From Anaerolineales bacterium UBA2317 (GTDB lineage: Bacteria > Chloroflexota > Anaerolineae > Anaerolineales > Villigracilaceae), in contig DDVH01000055.1 of assembly GCA_002345215.1 (NCBI GenBank), positions 30,756-46,210 of the forward strand: DNA of 15,455 nucleotides, in the 5' to 3' direction. The notes beneath the pieces were generated by a model. That model saw only the letters and a list, made by a program, of their open reading frames with translations. It was not told the origin of the DNA and did no database searches. The translations under genes were made by a program, and so were the position numbers. Shown one piece after another: positions 8,001-13,905 of the stretch. How positions within the stretch are numbered: position 1 is the stretch's first letter; every line of letters starts with the position of its first letter.

Positions 8001-9855
8001 TTCTTTCTAAGGCTTGTTCCGTATTTTCATTGGGTTGTGTAATTGTTTGTATTTGAGCAATTTGTGACTTGGAAAATTTTGCAAACAATTGATTCAATGT
8101 TCCACAACCTGAATCGGTTGCAATTTTTTCTATGGCATCACTGGGATGTTCTAACAAAAGCGGAGCATCTAAAGTAAAAGTAATGTCATTACCAAGTTCG
8201 TTTGGCATGAGAGGCGGACGTGAACCTAAAACTATCTGCGTAGAAAAATGTTCCACTTCACGCTCACGGTCAATGGCGGGGTTGGTCACCACTGCAACTG
8301 CTTCTTTGAAATAATCAGCAATGTTTTGGCGTTCTGATGATAATGGTGCAAGTGGACCATCAAAACCGAGTGAACTGATGGGGTCAATTCCATTTTTAGC
8401 AAGTTCACTCACCCATTCACGGTCTTCACGTCCCCAGCCGAAAGCGGATAAACGATTGTCGAGGTTTGGAGAAGCAGGTTTCACGTTAAGAATGAAGCGG
8501 TTTTGATTTTCATCTTGATAATCTAAGCGACGACTCATCGTTTCGAGTGAACCGAATCTTCTTATCGAAAGATTTAACATGCGTTGTTGAATGGCGGGAT
8601 AATCAAAGACTTCTACATTGCGTCCGCGATGAATTCGCAAACGCATTTTTTCACCGGGCGAAAGTGGAATCGGGTCTACATTCATGGTATCTAAATGATA
8701 GACACCTTTTTCTGAAGAAAAGAAATATTCTTTTTCGGTATCGCCAAACCATAACGGGCGCAGACCCAACGCATCTACACTGAAAACACATTCATCACCA
8801 TAACGCGAAATGATTCCAGCAGGACCTTGTGCAAACGGACCAAATGCCTGACGATAATATTTATAAATGGTTTGTAATTCGGGAGAAAGTTTTTCTACTT
8901 CACTAATGAGCGGAGGAAATGCGAGTTCCATTGATTCAGTTAACGAAAAGTGATATTGATGAATCAACGTTCCTAACAAACGATCGAGGTCTTGTGAGTC
9001 ACTGCCACCACGCGGAAGGTCAACGCCCAGCATTTCAGATTGTTCTCGCAAATGTGCAATGGTATTGAGTTCACCATTATGACCTAATAAACTAAATGGT
9101 TGAACACGTTCAAAACTTGTGGCGGTGTTGGTTGAATAACGGGCGTGACCAATCGTAATGGCAGTTGTGAAATCTGGATTGCGAAGTTCTGGATAATATT
9201 GATACAAGGTTTCAATCGAACCACGAACTTTATAAACAACTACATTACTTGAAAGCGAGGCAATAGAAATATTTGTATTTTTTTCAATATAAAGACCCAA
9301 TTGAAAAAGTATACGTTCAACATGTTCAATGGGACCACTACTGACCATTCCAGCAATTTGCCAAAGATAAGGTGCTTGTTGCCCTGCCATTTTCCCCAAC
9401 ACTTGCGGACGAGTGAGAATCGGGCGTTCTAGTAAAAGGTCTATGCCTTTTTCTTTCAACATATTGATAATCTGTAATTTTAAATTCTGAATATCTGCTT
9501 CAGTATTCGGAATCATCAAATGCCCCACAAAAAAACGACGGTCTTCTGCTAACCAACCGGGCTTGCCTTCCTGCTCTAATGCTTGCGACCATATCAAACG
9601 CGGAATGTCCGTCATCACTCCACAACCATCACCTTCGCCATTCACTTCTCCACTACGATGCCCCATGATGCTTAATGCCGCAAGTGCGCGTTTGAGATTT
9701 CCATGTGACGCTTCACCATTCTTGCGTACAGATGCTACTAAAGCACAGGCATCTCTTTCATCTAACCATGTTTTGGTATGTTCAGCAGTTAACCAATTGA
9801 ATGAGTTATTTTTTTTCTGCTGGTCATCCTCTGTATTTGCAAGTATATGTTTCAT
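5059..9855 (-). CDS. gltB: Glutamate synthase large (alpha-type) subunit
   Basis: Makes two glutamates from glutamine and 2-oxoglutarate in the cytoplasm. Positions here count from the upstream ATG at 9867 (1602 residues). The class II glutaminase domain starts at Cys41 (CALVASV), the presumed N-terminal nucleophile after propeptide removal. A central domain follows at about 490-770. The FMN-binding synthase domain at about 860-1240 carries GQGAKPGEGGHLP and TGFDGGTGAA. Iron-sulfur cysteines are Cys1154, Cys1160 and Cys1165 (C-x5-C-x4-C), plus an extra Cys1157. A GXGXG-repeat domain lies at about 1330-1520. I prefer the ATG at 9855 (MKHILANT, 1598 residues) because ATGAGG sits six bases upstream; 9867 lacks a ribosome-binding site. 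No gltD (NADPH-oxidising beta subunit) is adjacent, so the electron donor may be ferredoxin or a distant GltD. It is a single-gene unit with its own promoter and terminator. Confidence 0.97.
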   Translation of the reverse strand: MKHILANTEDDQQKKNNSFNWLTAEHTKTWLDERDACALVASVRKNGEASHGNLKRALAALSIMGHRSGEVNGEGDGCGVMTDIPRLIWSQALEQEGKPGWLAEDRRFFVGHLMIPNTEADIQNLKLQIINMLKEKGIDLLLERPILTRPQVLGKMAGQQAPYLWQIAGMVSSGPIEHVERILFQLGLYIEKNTNISIASLSSNVVVYKVRGSIETLYQYYPELRNPDFTTAITIGHARYSTNTATSFERVQPFSLLGHNGELNTIAHLREQSEMLGVDLPRGGSDSQDLDRLLGTLIHQYHFSLTESMELAFPPLISEVEKLSPELQTIYKYYRQAFGPFAQGPAGIISRYGDECVFSVDALGLRPLWFGDTEKEYFFSSEKGVYHLDTMNVDPIPLSPGEKMRLRIHRGRNVEVFDYPAIQQRMLNLSIRRFGSLETMSRRLDYQDENQNRFILNVKPASPNLDNRLSAFGWGREDREWVSELAKNGIDPISSLGFDGPLAPLSSERQNIADYFKEAVAVVTNPAIDREREVEHFSTQIVLGSRPPLMPNELGNDITFTLDAPLLLEHPSDAIEKIATDSGCGTLNQLFAKFSKSQIAQIQTITQPNENTEQALERIAQESIESVKQGARIVLLDDSSAFQNEHGWLDPMLVLSVVDLALRRTFIEVNTSESPTPLSLNIDGKIDLGMMASHKSVNLRRQASIVLRSGAIRNLHDLIMSIGMGADAVSPYLIFESATKDKVELTNDEVNQRLKHVLKALRSGVEKCTSTMGIHESRGYGRLFASIGLSSQVAFALGTVNYGGSTQGGLQWQDIDADVEARAKSYHSVGRGELSRVNHFYPKIWKAAGKLGKAESGWREYEAHTQSTAKSNPVTIRHILDFRYQNESNIDSQKVDTSITSHQLPFLIASMSFGSQGEVAYRAYAEAAFRLNMLSVNGEGGEIPDLLGRYPFNRGIQIASGRFGITAETINATNLIEIKVGQGAKPGEGGHLPARKVTQKVANARHAQKGVDLISPSNNHDIYSIEDLAQFIEELKTINPKARVAVKVPVVPGIGIIAVGIAKAEADIIYLTGFDGGTGAARSHSLRYVGLPAEIGIVEAHRALSEAGLRAKVEIWADGGVRSADDTVKLMCLGANRIGFATLPMVAIGCTICRDCQSGACHVGITTQLETKDEATHLGIKHFAPRDFESATQSLVNVFTGLGEGVKEIVAKLGFDNVQDIVGRSDLLVQASHCDKIDLNEMLIPADEYLLAKQPVKIQMPVNETVSIDRGPLHRPRNHLTTVISNLVMESFTTYQQDVVLFEDDKVTPVDRALGTHLTGALTRFKKNWDWSPGHGGMGGERETWRLPIKKEEMDTDSVPHTRLHFTSSSVPGNGLGAYNTDPVHILVEGGAQDGVAKGISGGRVVIMKGYNHDGKLIDGSVGKSLAYGGIGGTVIVQGNADSRACIRLSGADVIIGGEITKPLNDSLGFIGARANVKGFLCEYMTSGRVLVLGDPGPWMCAGMTGGVLYLRLQPHLNFDQSAIQRRLAKGAKVIVQEVNENDLKNLKDLLTVYAEELKHNHQNEEAHKVNNLLVDWKNTFVKVIPLGQQEDQRFSTE

Positions 9856-9861
9856 GGTGTG

Positions 9862-9867
9862 CCTCAT
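9862..9867 (-). promoter_or_regulatory. Ribosome-binding site deciding the gltB start
   Basis: On the minus strand ATGAGG is followed by six bases (CACACC) and then ATG at 9855. The ATG within this motif is the alternative upstream start, which itself has only TAAACTGAG before it. The 9855 start is therefore the better supported one. Confidence 0.6.
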
Positions 9868-9896
9868 CTCAGTTTAGGAATTGATAAATTCTTTTA

Positions 9897-9924
9897 ATGA
9901 TAGTGAGCGAAAAATTATTTTCAA
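9897..9924 (-). promoter_or_regulatory. Candidate gltB promoter
   Basis: On the minus strand TTGAAA (9919-9924) and TATCAT (9897-9902) are separated by 16 bp, with an expected start near 9890 and a leader of about 35 bases. Unlike at glnA and amt, the -35 is a reasonable match. Box copy E abuts it immediately upstream. Confidence 0.55.
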
Positions 9925-9942
9925 TACCCTATATGGGTACTT
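9922..9942 (-). promoter_or_regulatory. Shared nitrogen-gene box, copy E (gltB)
   Basis: TACCC-TATAT-GGGTA at 9925-9939 is a perfect 15-bp palindrome in which the spacer is one base longer than in copy A. It is centred about 42 bp upstream of the expected gltB start and ends 22 bp before the -10, in line with copies A and B. Confidence 0.6.
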
Positions 9943-9955
9943 ATTCAAAAATAAA

Positions 9956-9976
9956 TGTTATCCATTTGGGTAATAC
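9956..9976 (+). promoter_or_regulatory. Shared nitrogen-gene box, copy F (facing the plus strand)
   Basis: The plus strand reads TATCC-ATTT-GGGTA followed by ATAC. The asymmetric flank (GGGTAATA) points toward the plus-strand promoter at 9984-10011 rather than toward gltB. It ends 33 bp before that -10, one helical turn more than the 22-25 bp seen for copies A, B and E. Confidence 0.5.
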
Positions 9977-9983
9977 AAAATCA

Positions 9984-10011
9984 TTGACATATTTCATATC
10001 ACGAGTAGAAT
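9984..10011 (+). promoter_or_regulatory. Strong plus-strand sigma70-type promoter
   Basis: A perfect TTGACA (9984-9989), a 16-bp spacer and TAGAAT (10006-10011) give an expected start near 10018. It diverges from the gltB promoter. No coding sequence with a ribosome-binding site lies between this start and the terminator at 10163-10197. Confidence 0.65.
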
Positions 10012-10017
10012 TCGGCT

Positions 10018-10197
10018 TAATATTTATGTTTTCTATTTTCTGTTATGAAATCAAATCAAAGCGCAAGCCAAATCTGCAACCAATGTTGTCGGGTTTGGTT
10101 TTGTTTCGGTTAAACAGAAAACAGAAGTAACATCATCTAGTTTTATTTTTATCTGTCTACCCAAACGCTCTCCGATAACGGAGAGCGTTTTTATTTT
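10018..10197 (+). ncRNA. Putative structured RNA: small RNA or lysX leader
   Basis: The stretch runs from the expected start of the 9984-10011 promoter to a strong intrinsic terminator, about 180 nt. It can fold into nested stems: P1 pairs 10031-10044 with 10113-10126 (13 of 14 pairs); P2 pairs 10047-10057 with 10092-10102 (11 pairs including G-U); P3 pairs 10076-10080 with 10085-10089 around the loop CAAT. The only sizeable frame through it starts at 9897, before the promoter, lacks a ribosome-binding site and encodes a low-complexity peptide. It does not resemble the glutamine riboswitch, a T-box or another leader I know. It could act in trans as a small RNA or control lysX by termination. 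The fold was found by eye, without energy calculation. Confidence 0.45.
10163..10197 (+). terminator. Strong intrinsic terminator just upstream of lysX
   Basis: A perfect 12-bp stem (10163-10174 with 10179-10190), loop ATAA, then TTATTTT. The inner part CGCTCTCCG/CGGAGAGCG is GC-rich. It ends 24 bp before the lysX ATG, leaving room for the ribosome-binding site but not for a promoter. Confidence 0.88.
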
Positions 10198-10221
10198 CAT
10201 GAATCAAAACAAGGAGAAAAC

Positions 10222-11070
10222 ATGACCCGAGTTGGATTTTTATATACCCGCTTACGAGCTGAAGAAAAATATTTATTAGATGAATTAGAAAAACTTAATG
10301 ATGTAGAAATCGTTCGCATTAACGATGGAGACACCTTCTTTGACATCAATCAATTCCCCCAAGAAATTGATGTTTTATTTGAACGTTCCATTTCCTATTC
10401 TCGTGGACTTTACATCTCACGTATCTTTGAAGCGCATGGAATTCCTGTTGTGAATTCATCTTTAGTTGCTGAACGATGTGGCGATAAATATGTCACGAGT
10501 CAGATTCTGTCAAAAAGCGGAATCCCAACTCCACGTGTGATCATGGCTTTTGACGCTGAATCAGCTTTACAGGCGATTGAAGCGATGGGTTATCCATGTG
10601 TATTAAAACCAGTCGTTGGGTCATGGGGAAGATTGCTTGCAAAAGTTGAAAATCGTTCAATGGCTGAATCATTGATTGAACACAAAGCCACATTGGGAGT
10701 CAATCATCAAGTTTTTTATATTCAAGAATATATCAACAAACCTGATAGAGATATTCGCGCATTCGTTATCGGCGATGAATGTATTTGTGCAATTTATCGT
10801 TCATCCGAAAATTGGATTACGAATACGGCACGTGGAGGCATCGCAACAAATTGCCCAGTGACAGATGAAATTGCAGAATTATGCAAACGCGCCGCAGGAG
10901 CCGTTGGTGGAGGTTTACTCGCGCTTGATTTGTTTGAAACAGAAAATGGATTGACGATTAACGAAATTAATCACACAATGGAATTTCGCAACAGCATCAC
11001 AACCACTGGCGTAAACATTCCACAAAAGATGATTGAATATGTTTTGCAAAATGTAAGACAAAAAGCTTAA
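10222..11070 (+). CDS. lysX: LysX-type ATP-grasp ligase (alpha-aminoadipate--LysW ligase)
   Basis: ATP-dependent ligase that joins the alpha-amino group of 2-aminoadipate (or glutamate in ArgX-type variants) to the C-terminal glutamate of the carrier protein LysW, the entry step of lysine synthesis by the aminoadipate route. The 282 residues are full length and follow the Thermus LysX pattern throughout: ERSISYSRGL (54-63), ERCGDKY (84-90), LKPVVGSWGRLLAKV (128-142), FYIQEY (165-170), DRDIRAFV (175-182), WITNTARGG (198-206) and NEINHTMEFRNS (247-258), which hold the ATP, metal and substrate residues. AAGGAG lies five bases before the ATG. No lysW or other lysine gene is next to it. Since a terminator stands 24 bp upstream, expression must come by readthrough or regulated antitermination. 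RimK-type glutamate ligation is a less likely alternative. Confidence 0.93.
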   Translation: MTRVGFLYTRLRAEEKYLLDELEKLNDVEIVRINDGDTFFDINQFPQEIDVLFERSISYSRGLYISRIFEAHGIPVVNSSLVAERCGDKYVTSQILSKSGIPTPRVIMAFDAESALQAIEAMGYPCVLKPVVGSWGRLLAKVENRSMAESLIEHKATLGVNHQVFYIQEYINKPDRDIRAFVIGDECICAIYRSSENWITNTARGGIATNCPVTDEIAELCKRAAGAVGGGLLALDLFETENGLTINEINHTMEFRNSITTTGVNIPQKMIEYVLQNVRQKA

Positions 11071-11086
11071 CATTTCAAAACACATG

Positions 11087-11115
11087 TTGACTAGACAATT
11101 TATCAGCGGTACAAT
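11087..11115 (+). promoter_or_regulatory. purL promoter
   Basis: TTGACT (11087-11092), a 17-bp spacer and TACAAT (11110-11115) form a near-consensus promoter in the 60-bp gap after lysX. The expected start is near 11122, only nine bases before the purL ATG, so the transcript would have almost no leader and no Shine-Dalgarno sequence. No purine-repressor-like palindrome was noticed. Confidence 0.75.
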
Positions 11116-11130
11116 CTCGGCGAATTCACT

Positions 11131-13902
11131 ATGCCAATTTATAAATTTCTTGTCCACACAAAAATCACCGACCCGCGTAATGCTTCCTATTTAAAAAACG
11201 CGCATGCCATTGGCTTTTTGCAGTTAAAAAAAATAACAATAGCAGACCTCTACTTTATAGAGGGTCAACTGTCGCAGGAAGATTTGCAACAGTTGACCCT
11301 CAAACTTTTAACAGACCCTGTGACTCAAACCGCTTCTTGGATTGAACTACCCGCGCCTCTTTCTTCGGGTAAACCTGATTCAATTATCCTCGAAATTTCT
11401 CTTCGCCCCGGCGTTACTGACCCCGTCGCAGAACAAATCGTTCGTGCCTCACACGAATTAAAAATTGATGGGGTTCATCGTGCCGCTACAGGTTCAAGAT
11501 TTCAAGTGGAAGGTTTGAATGTTGAGCAAACACAGCAATTAGCAAAATCATTGCTTGCAAATAATGTCATCCAGCATTGGACAATTGGTGAAATCACACC
11601 ATCATTTCCACAAGAAGTTGAATCCAGTGGCGAAGTGGAAATTATTTCCATCACAAAATTATCTGACGATGAATTACTTGCACTTTCAAAAGAACGTCGC
11701 GCCGCATTAGATTTGGCAGAGATGAAAGCGATTCAAAATTATTTCATCGCAGAAAAACGTGAACCCACCGACGTTGAATTTGAAACCATCGCCCAAACGT
11801 GGAGCGAACATTGTGTTCATAAAACGTTTAAAGCGAAAATTACTAAAGATGATGGGCAAGTCATTGACTCGCTAATCAAAACGTATCTCAAAGCTGCAAC
11901 AGATAAAATCAATGCACCATGGGTTATCTCTGCATTTGTAGATAATGCAGGCATCATTGACTTTGATGATGAGTTTGAAATTTCATTCAAAGCGGAAACA
12001 CACAATCACCCATCCGCTGTTGAACCATTTGGTGGAGCAAACACAGGTGTTGGTGGAGTCATTCGTGATGTATTAGGCGTTTCAGCAAAACCCATTGCAA
12101 ATACAGATATTTTATGTTTTGGTCCACAAGATTTGGATCCGAAATCTTTGCCTGAAGGTGTTTTACATCCAAGGCGGATTCAATCAGGCGTGGTCGCAGG
12201 TGTGCAAGATTATGGAAATAAAATTGGCATTCCAACCGTTAATGGAGCAATTCTTTATGATGAAGGTTATACAGCTAATCCATTAGTCTTTTGCGGATGT
12301 GTAGGCATTGCACCTAAAGGACTACATAAAAAGAATCCACAAGTTGGTGACAGAGTCGTTGTGCTCGGTGGAAGAACAGGTCGTGACGGTTTACGCGGTG
12401 CAACTTTTTCTTCGATGACAATGGACGCACAAACTGGTGAAGTCTCTGGTGCTTCTGTTCAAATTGGTGACCCGATTACCGAAAAAGGTTTGATTGATGT
12501 CATCGTCCGTGCGCGTGATTTGGATCTCTACAACGACATCACCGATTGTGGAGCAGGCGGATTATCTTCCGCAGTTGGGGAAATGGCTTCCTCCATTGGC
12601 TGTGAGGTAGATTTGACTCGCGTGAAATTGAAATACGCAGGCTTGGCTCCATGGGAAATTTGGCTTTCCGAAGCACAAGAGCGCATGGTCGTCGCAGTTG
12701 CGCCACAAAAAATTTCTGAATTACAAACATTATGCGATACTTTCAATACAGAATTAACAGACATCGGCGCATTCACTGGTGATGGAAAACTTATAGTCCG
12801 CTATGGTGAAAATATCGTTGTGAATATGAATAACGAGTTTTTACATGAAGGAATTCCGCAGAGAGTATTAAAAGCAGTAATCAGTAATCAGTCGTCAAAA
12901 ATCGTAAATCGTAATTCGCAAATCGTAAATATCAAAGACCATCTACTCTCTCTTCTTTCTTCTCCCAATATTGCCAGCAAAGCACCTGTGATTCGAATCT
13001 ATGACCATGAAGTACAAGGTGGAACCGCAATCAAACCGCTCACGGGTGTAAAAGACGATGCACCATCGGATGCTTCTGTCATCAAACCGATTGGAACAAG
13101 GGGCGTGAAAGGAATTGCACTCTCCAACGGAATCAATCCCGAATTTGGAAAGCGGGATGCTTACAAAATGGCTTGGTCTGTGATGGACGAAGCGATTCGC
13201 AATGCCGTTGCTGTTGGTGCTGACCCATCCAAAATTGCGGTGCTTGATAACTTCTGTTGGGGTGATCCACTTCGCCCCGAAACATTAGGTTCATTGGTTG
13301 AAGCTTGTCGTGGTTGCCATGATGCCGCACTGTTTTACAACACGCCGTTCATCAGTGGAAAAGATTCGCTTAACAATGAATATCTCGGTGCAGATGGTTT
13401 ACGTCATGCCATTCCACCTACTTTGTTAATTTCTGCCATTGGTATTGTGCATGATGTTAATCAAGCTATCACGATAGATTTAAAAGAAGCAGGCAATCTT
13501 ATTTATTTGATTGGTGATTTTTCAACTGAGCAAAAAAATGTTCCTGATGTTCCAAACTCTGCATTGCAAGTTTACAAAGCATTGCATCAAACCATCAAAA
13601 ACAATTTAATCCGCTCTGCACATGATTTAAGTGAAGGCGGACTTGCCGTTTCAATTGCAGAAATGTGTATAGGCGGTCGTCTCGGTGCCGAAATAAATTT
13701 TGAGGAATCAAATTTATTCAATGAAGTGAATGGATGTTTATTGGTTGAAGTAACTCCATCAAATAAAACTATTTTTGAAAAACAATTTGCAAATTTGCCA
13801 TTCCAAAAAATTGGTGAGGTAACAACCAAGCCAATTCTTAAACTCAATGAAACGGAAATCCCTGTTGAAGAGCTCGTGCAAGCCTTCAACACTTTACACT
13901 AA
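11131..13902 (+). CDS. purL: FGAM synthase PurL with two fused PurS-like N-terminal domains
   Basis: Synthetase part of FGAM synthase, converting FGAR to FGAM in purine synthesis with ammonia supplied by PurQ. The usual small PurL is about 740 residues; this one has 923. The extra N-terminus consists of two PurS-like units: 1-80 (IYKFLVHTKITDPRN to DPVTQTASWI) and 82-157 (ILEISLRPGVTDPVAEQI to LLANNVIQHWTIGEI), the second very close to free PurS. Then come SEHCVHK (225-231), AETHNHP (288-294), EPFGGANTGVGGVIRDVLG and a second synthetase half beginning at about residue 620. It lacks the C-terminal amidotransferase domain of the 1300-residue large PurL. Residues about 582-606 are an insertion rich in N, S, I and V encoded by short DNA repeats. 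The start rests on the PurS-like N-terminus; there is no ribosome-binding site. It is followed after three bases by purQ. Confidence 0.97.
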   Translation: MPIYKFLVHTKITDPRNASYLKNAHAIGFLQLKKITIADLYFIEGQLSQEDLQQLTLKLLTDPVTQTASWIELPAPLSSGKPDSIILEISLRPGVTDPVAEQIVRASHELKIDGVHRAATGSRFQVEGLNVEQTQQLAKSLLANNVIQHWTIGEITPSFPQEVESSGEVEIISITKLSDDELLALSKERRAALDLAEMKAIQNYFIAEKREPTDVEFETIAQTWSEHCVHKTFKAKITKDDGQVIDSLIKTYLKAATDKINAPWVISAFVDNAGIIDFDDEFEISFKAETHNHPSAVEPFGGANTGVGGVIRDVLGVSAKPIANTDILCFGPQDLDPKSLPEGVLHPRRIQSGVVAGVQDYGNKIGIPTVNGAILYDEGYTANPLVFCGCVGIAPKGLHKKNPQVGDRVVVLGGRTGRDGLRGATFSSMTMDAQTGEVSGASVQIGDPITEKGLIDVIVRARDLDLYNDITDCGAGGLSSAVGEMASSIGCEVDLTRVKLKYAGLAPWEIWLSEAQERMVVAVAPQKISELQTLCDTFNTELTDIGAFTGDGKLIVRYGENIVVNMNNEFLHEGIPQRVLKAVISNQSSKIVNRNSQIVNIKDHLLSLLSSPNIASKAPVIRIYDHEVQGGTAIKPLTGVKDDAPSDASVIKPIGTRGVKGIALSNGINPEFGKRDAYKMAWSVMDEAIRNAVAVGADPSKIAVLDNFCWGDPLRPETLGSLVEACRGCHDAALFYNTPFISGKDSLNNEYLGADGLRHAIPPTLLISAIGIVHDVNQAITIDLKEAGNLIYLIGDFSTEQKNVPDVPNSALQVYKALHQTIKNNLIRSAHDLSEGGLAVSIAEMCIGGRLGAEINFEESNLFNEVNGCLLVEVTPSNKTIFEKQFANLPFQKIGEVTTKPILKLNETEIPVEELVQAFNTLH
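11260..11301 (+). repeat. 13-bp perfect inverted repeat inside purL
   Basis: GAGGGTCAACTGT (11260-11272) is exactly mirrored by ACAGTTGACCCTC (11289-11301), with a 16-base loop. It lies in the first PurS-like domain, about 140 bases into the expected transcript, and codes for an ordinary stretch of that domain. Confidence 0.8.
12875..12933 (+). repeat. Short direct-repeat cluster inserted in purL
   Basis: Two tandem copies of AGTAATC (12876-12889) plus a partial third are followed by ATCGTAAAT (12901-12909), a related CGTAATTCG (12910-12918) and a second ATCGTAAAT (12922-12930). The reading frame stays open through it. It sits in the linker between the two synthetase halves of PurL and looks like intergenic-type repeat DNA rather than selected coding sequence. 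Confidence 0.6.
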
Positions 13903-13905
13903 CTT

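Noticed and set aside
9856..9867. Upstream ATG of gltB giving four extra residues
   Set aside because: It has no ribosome-binding site, whereas the ATG at 9855 has ATGAGG at the right distance. The difference is small and remains open.
9897..10130. A 77-codon plus-strand open frame between gltB and lysX
   Set aside because: It begins before the plus-strand promoter, has no ribosome-binding site, crosses the box sites and encodes a low-complexity peptide. The region is better explained as control DNA and a structured RNA.
10018..10197. Known glutamine riboswitch, T-box or lysine riboswitch ahead of lysX
   Set aside because: None of the conserved bases I know of these families are present. 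The stems are long, A/U-rich and without a recognisable binding core.
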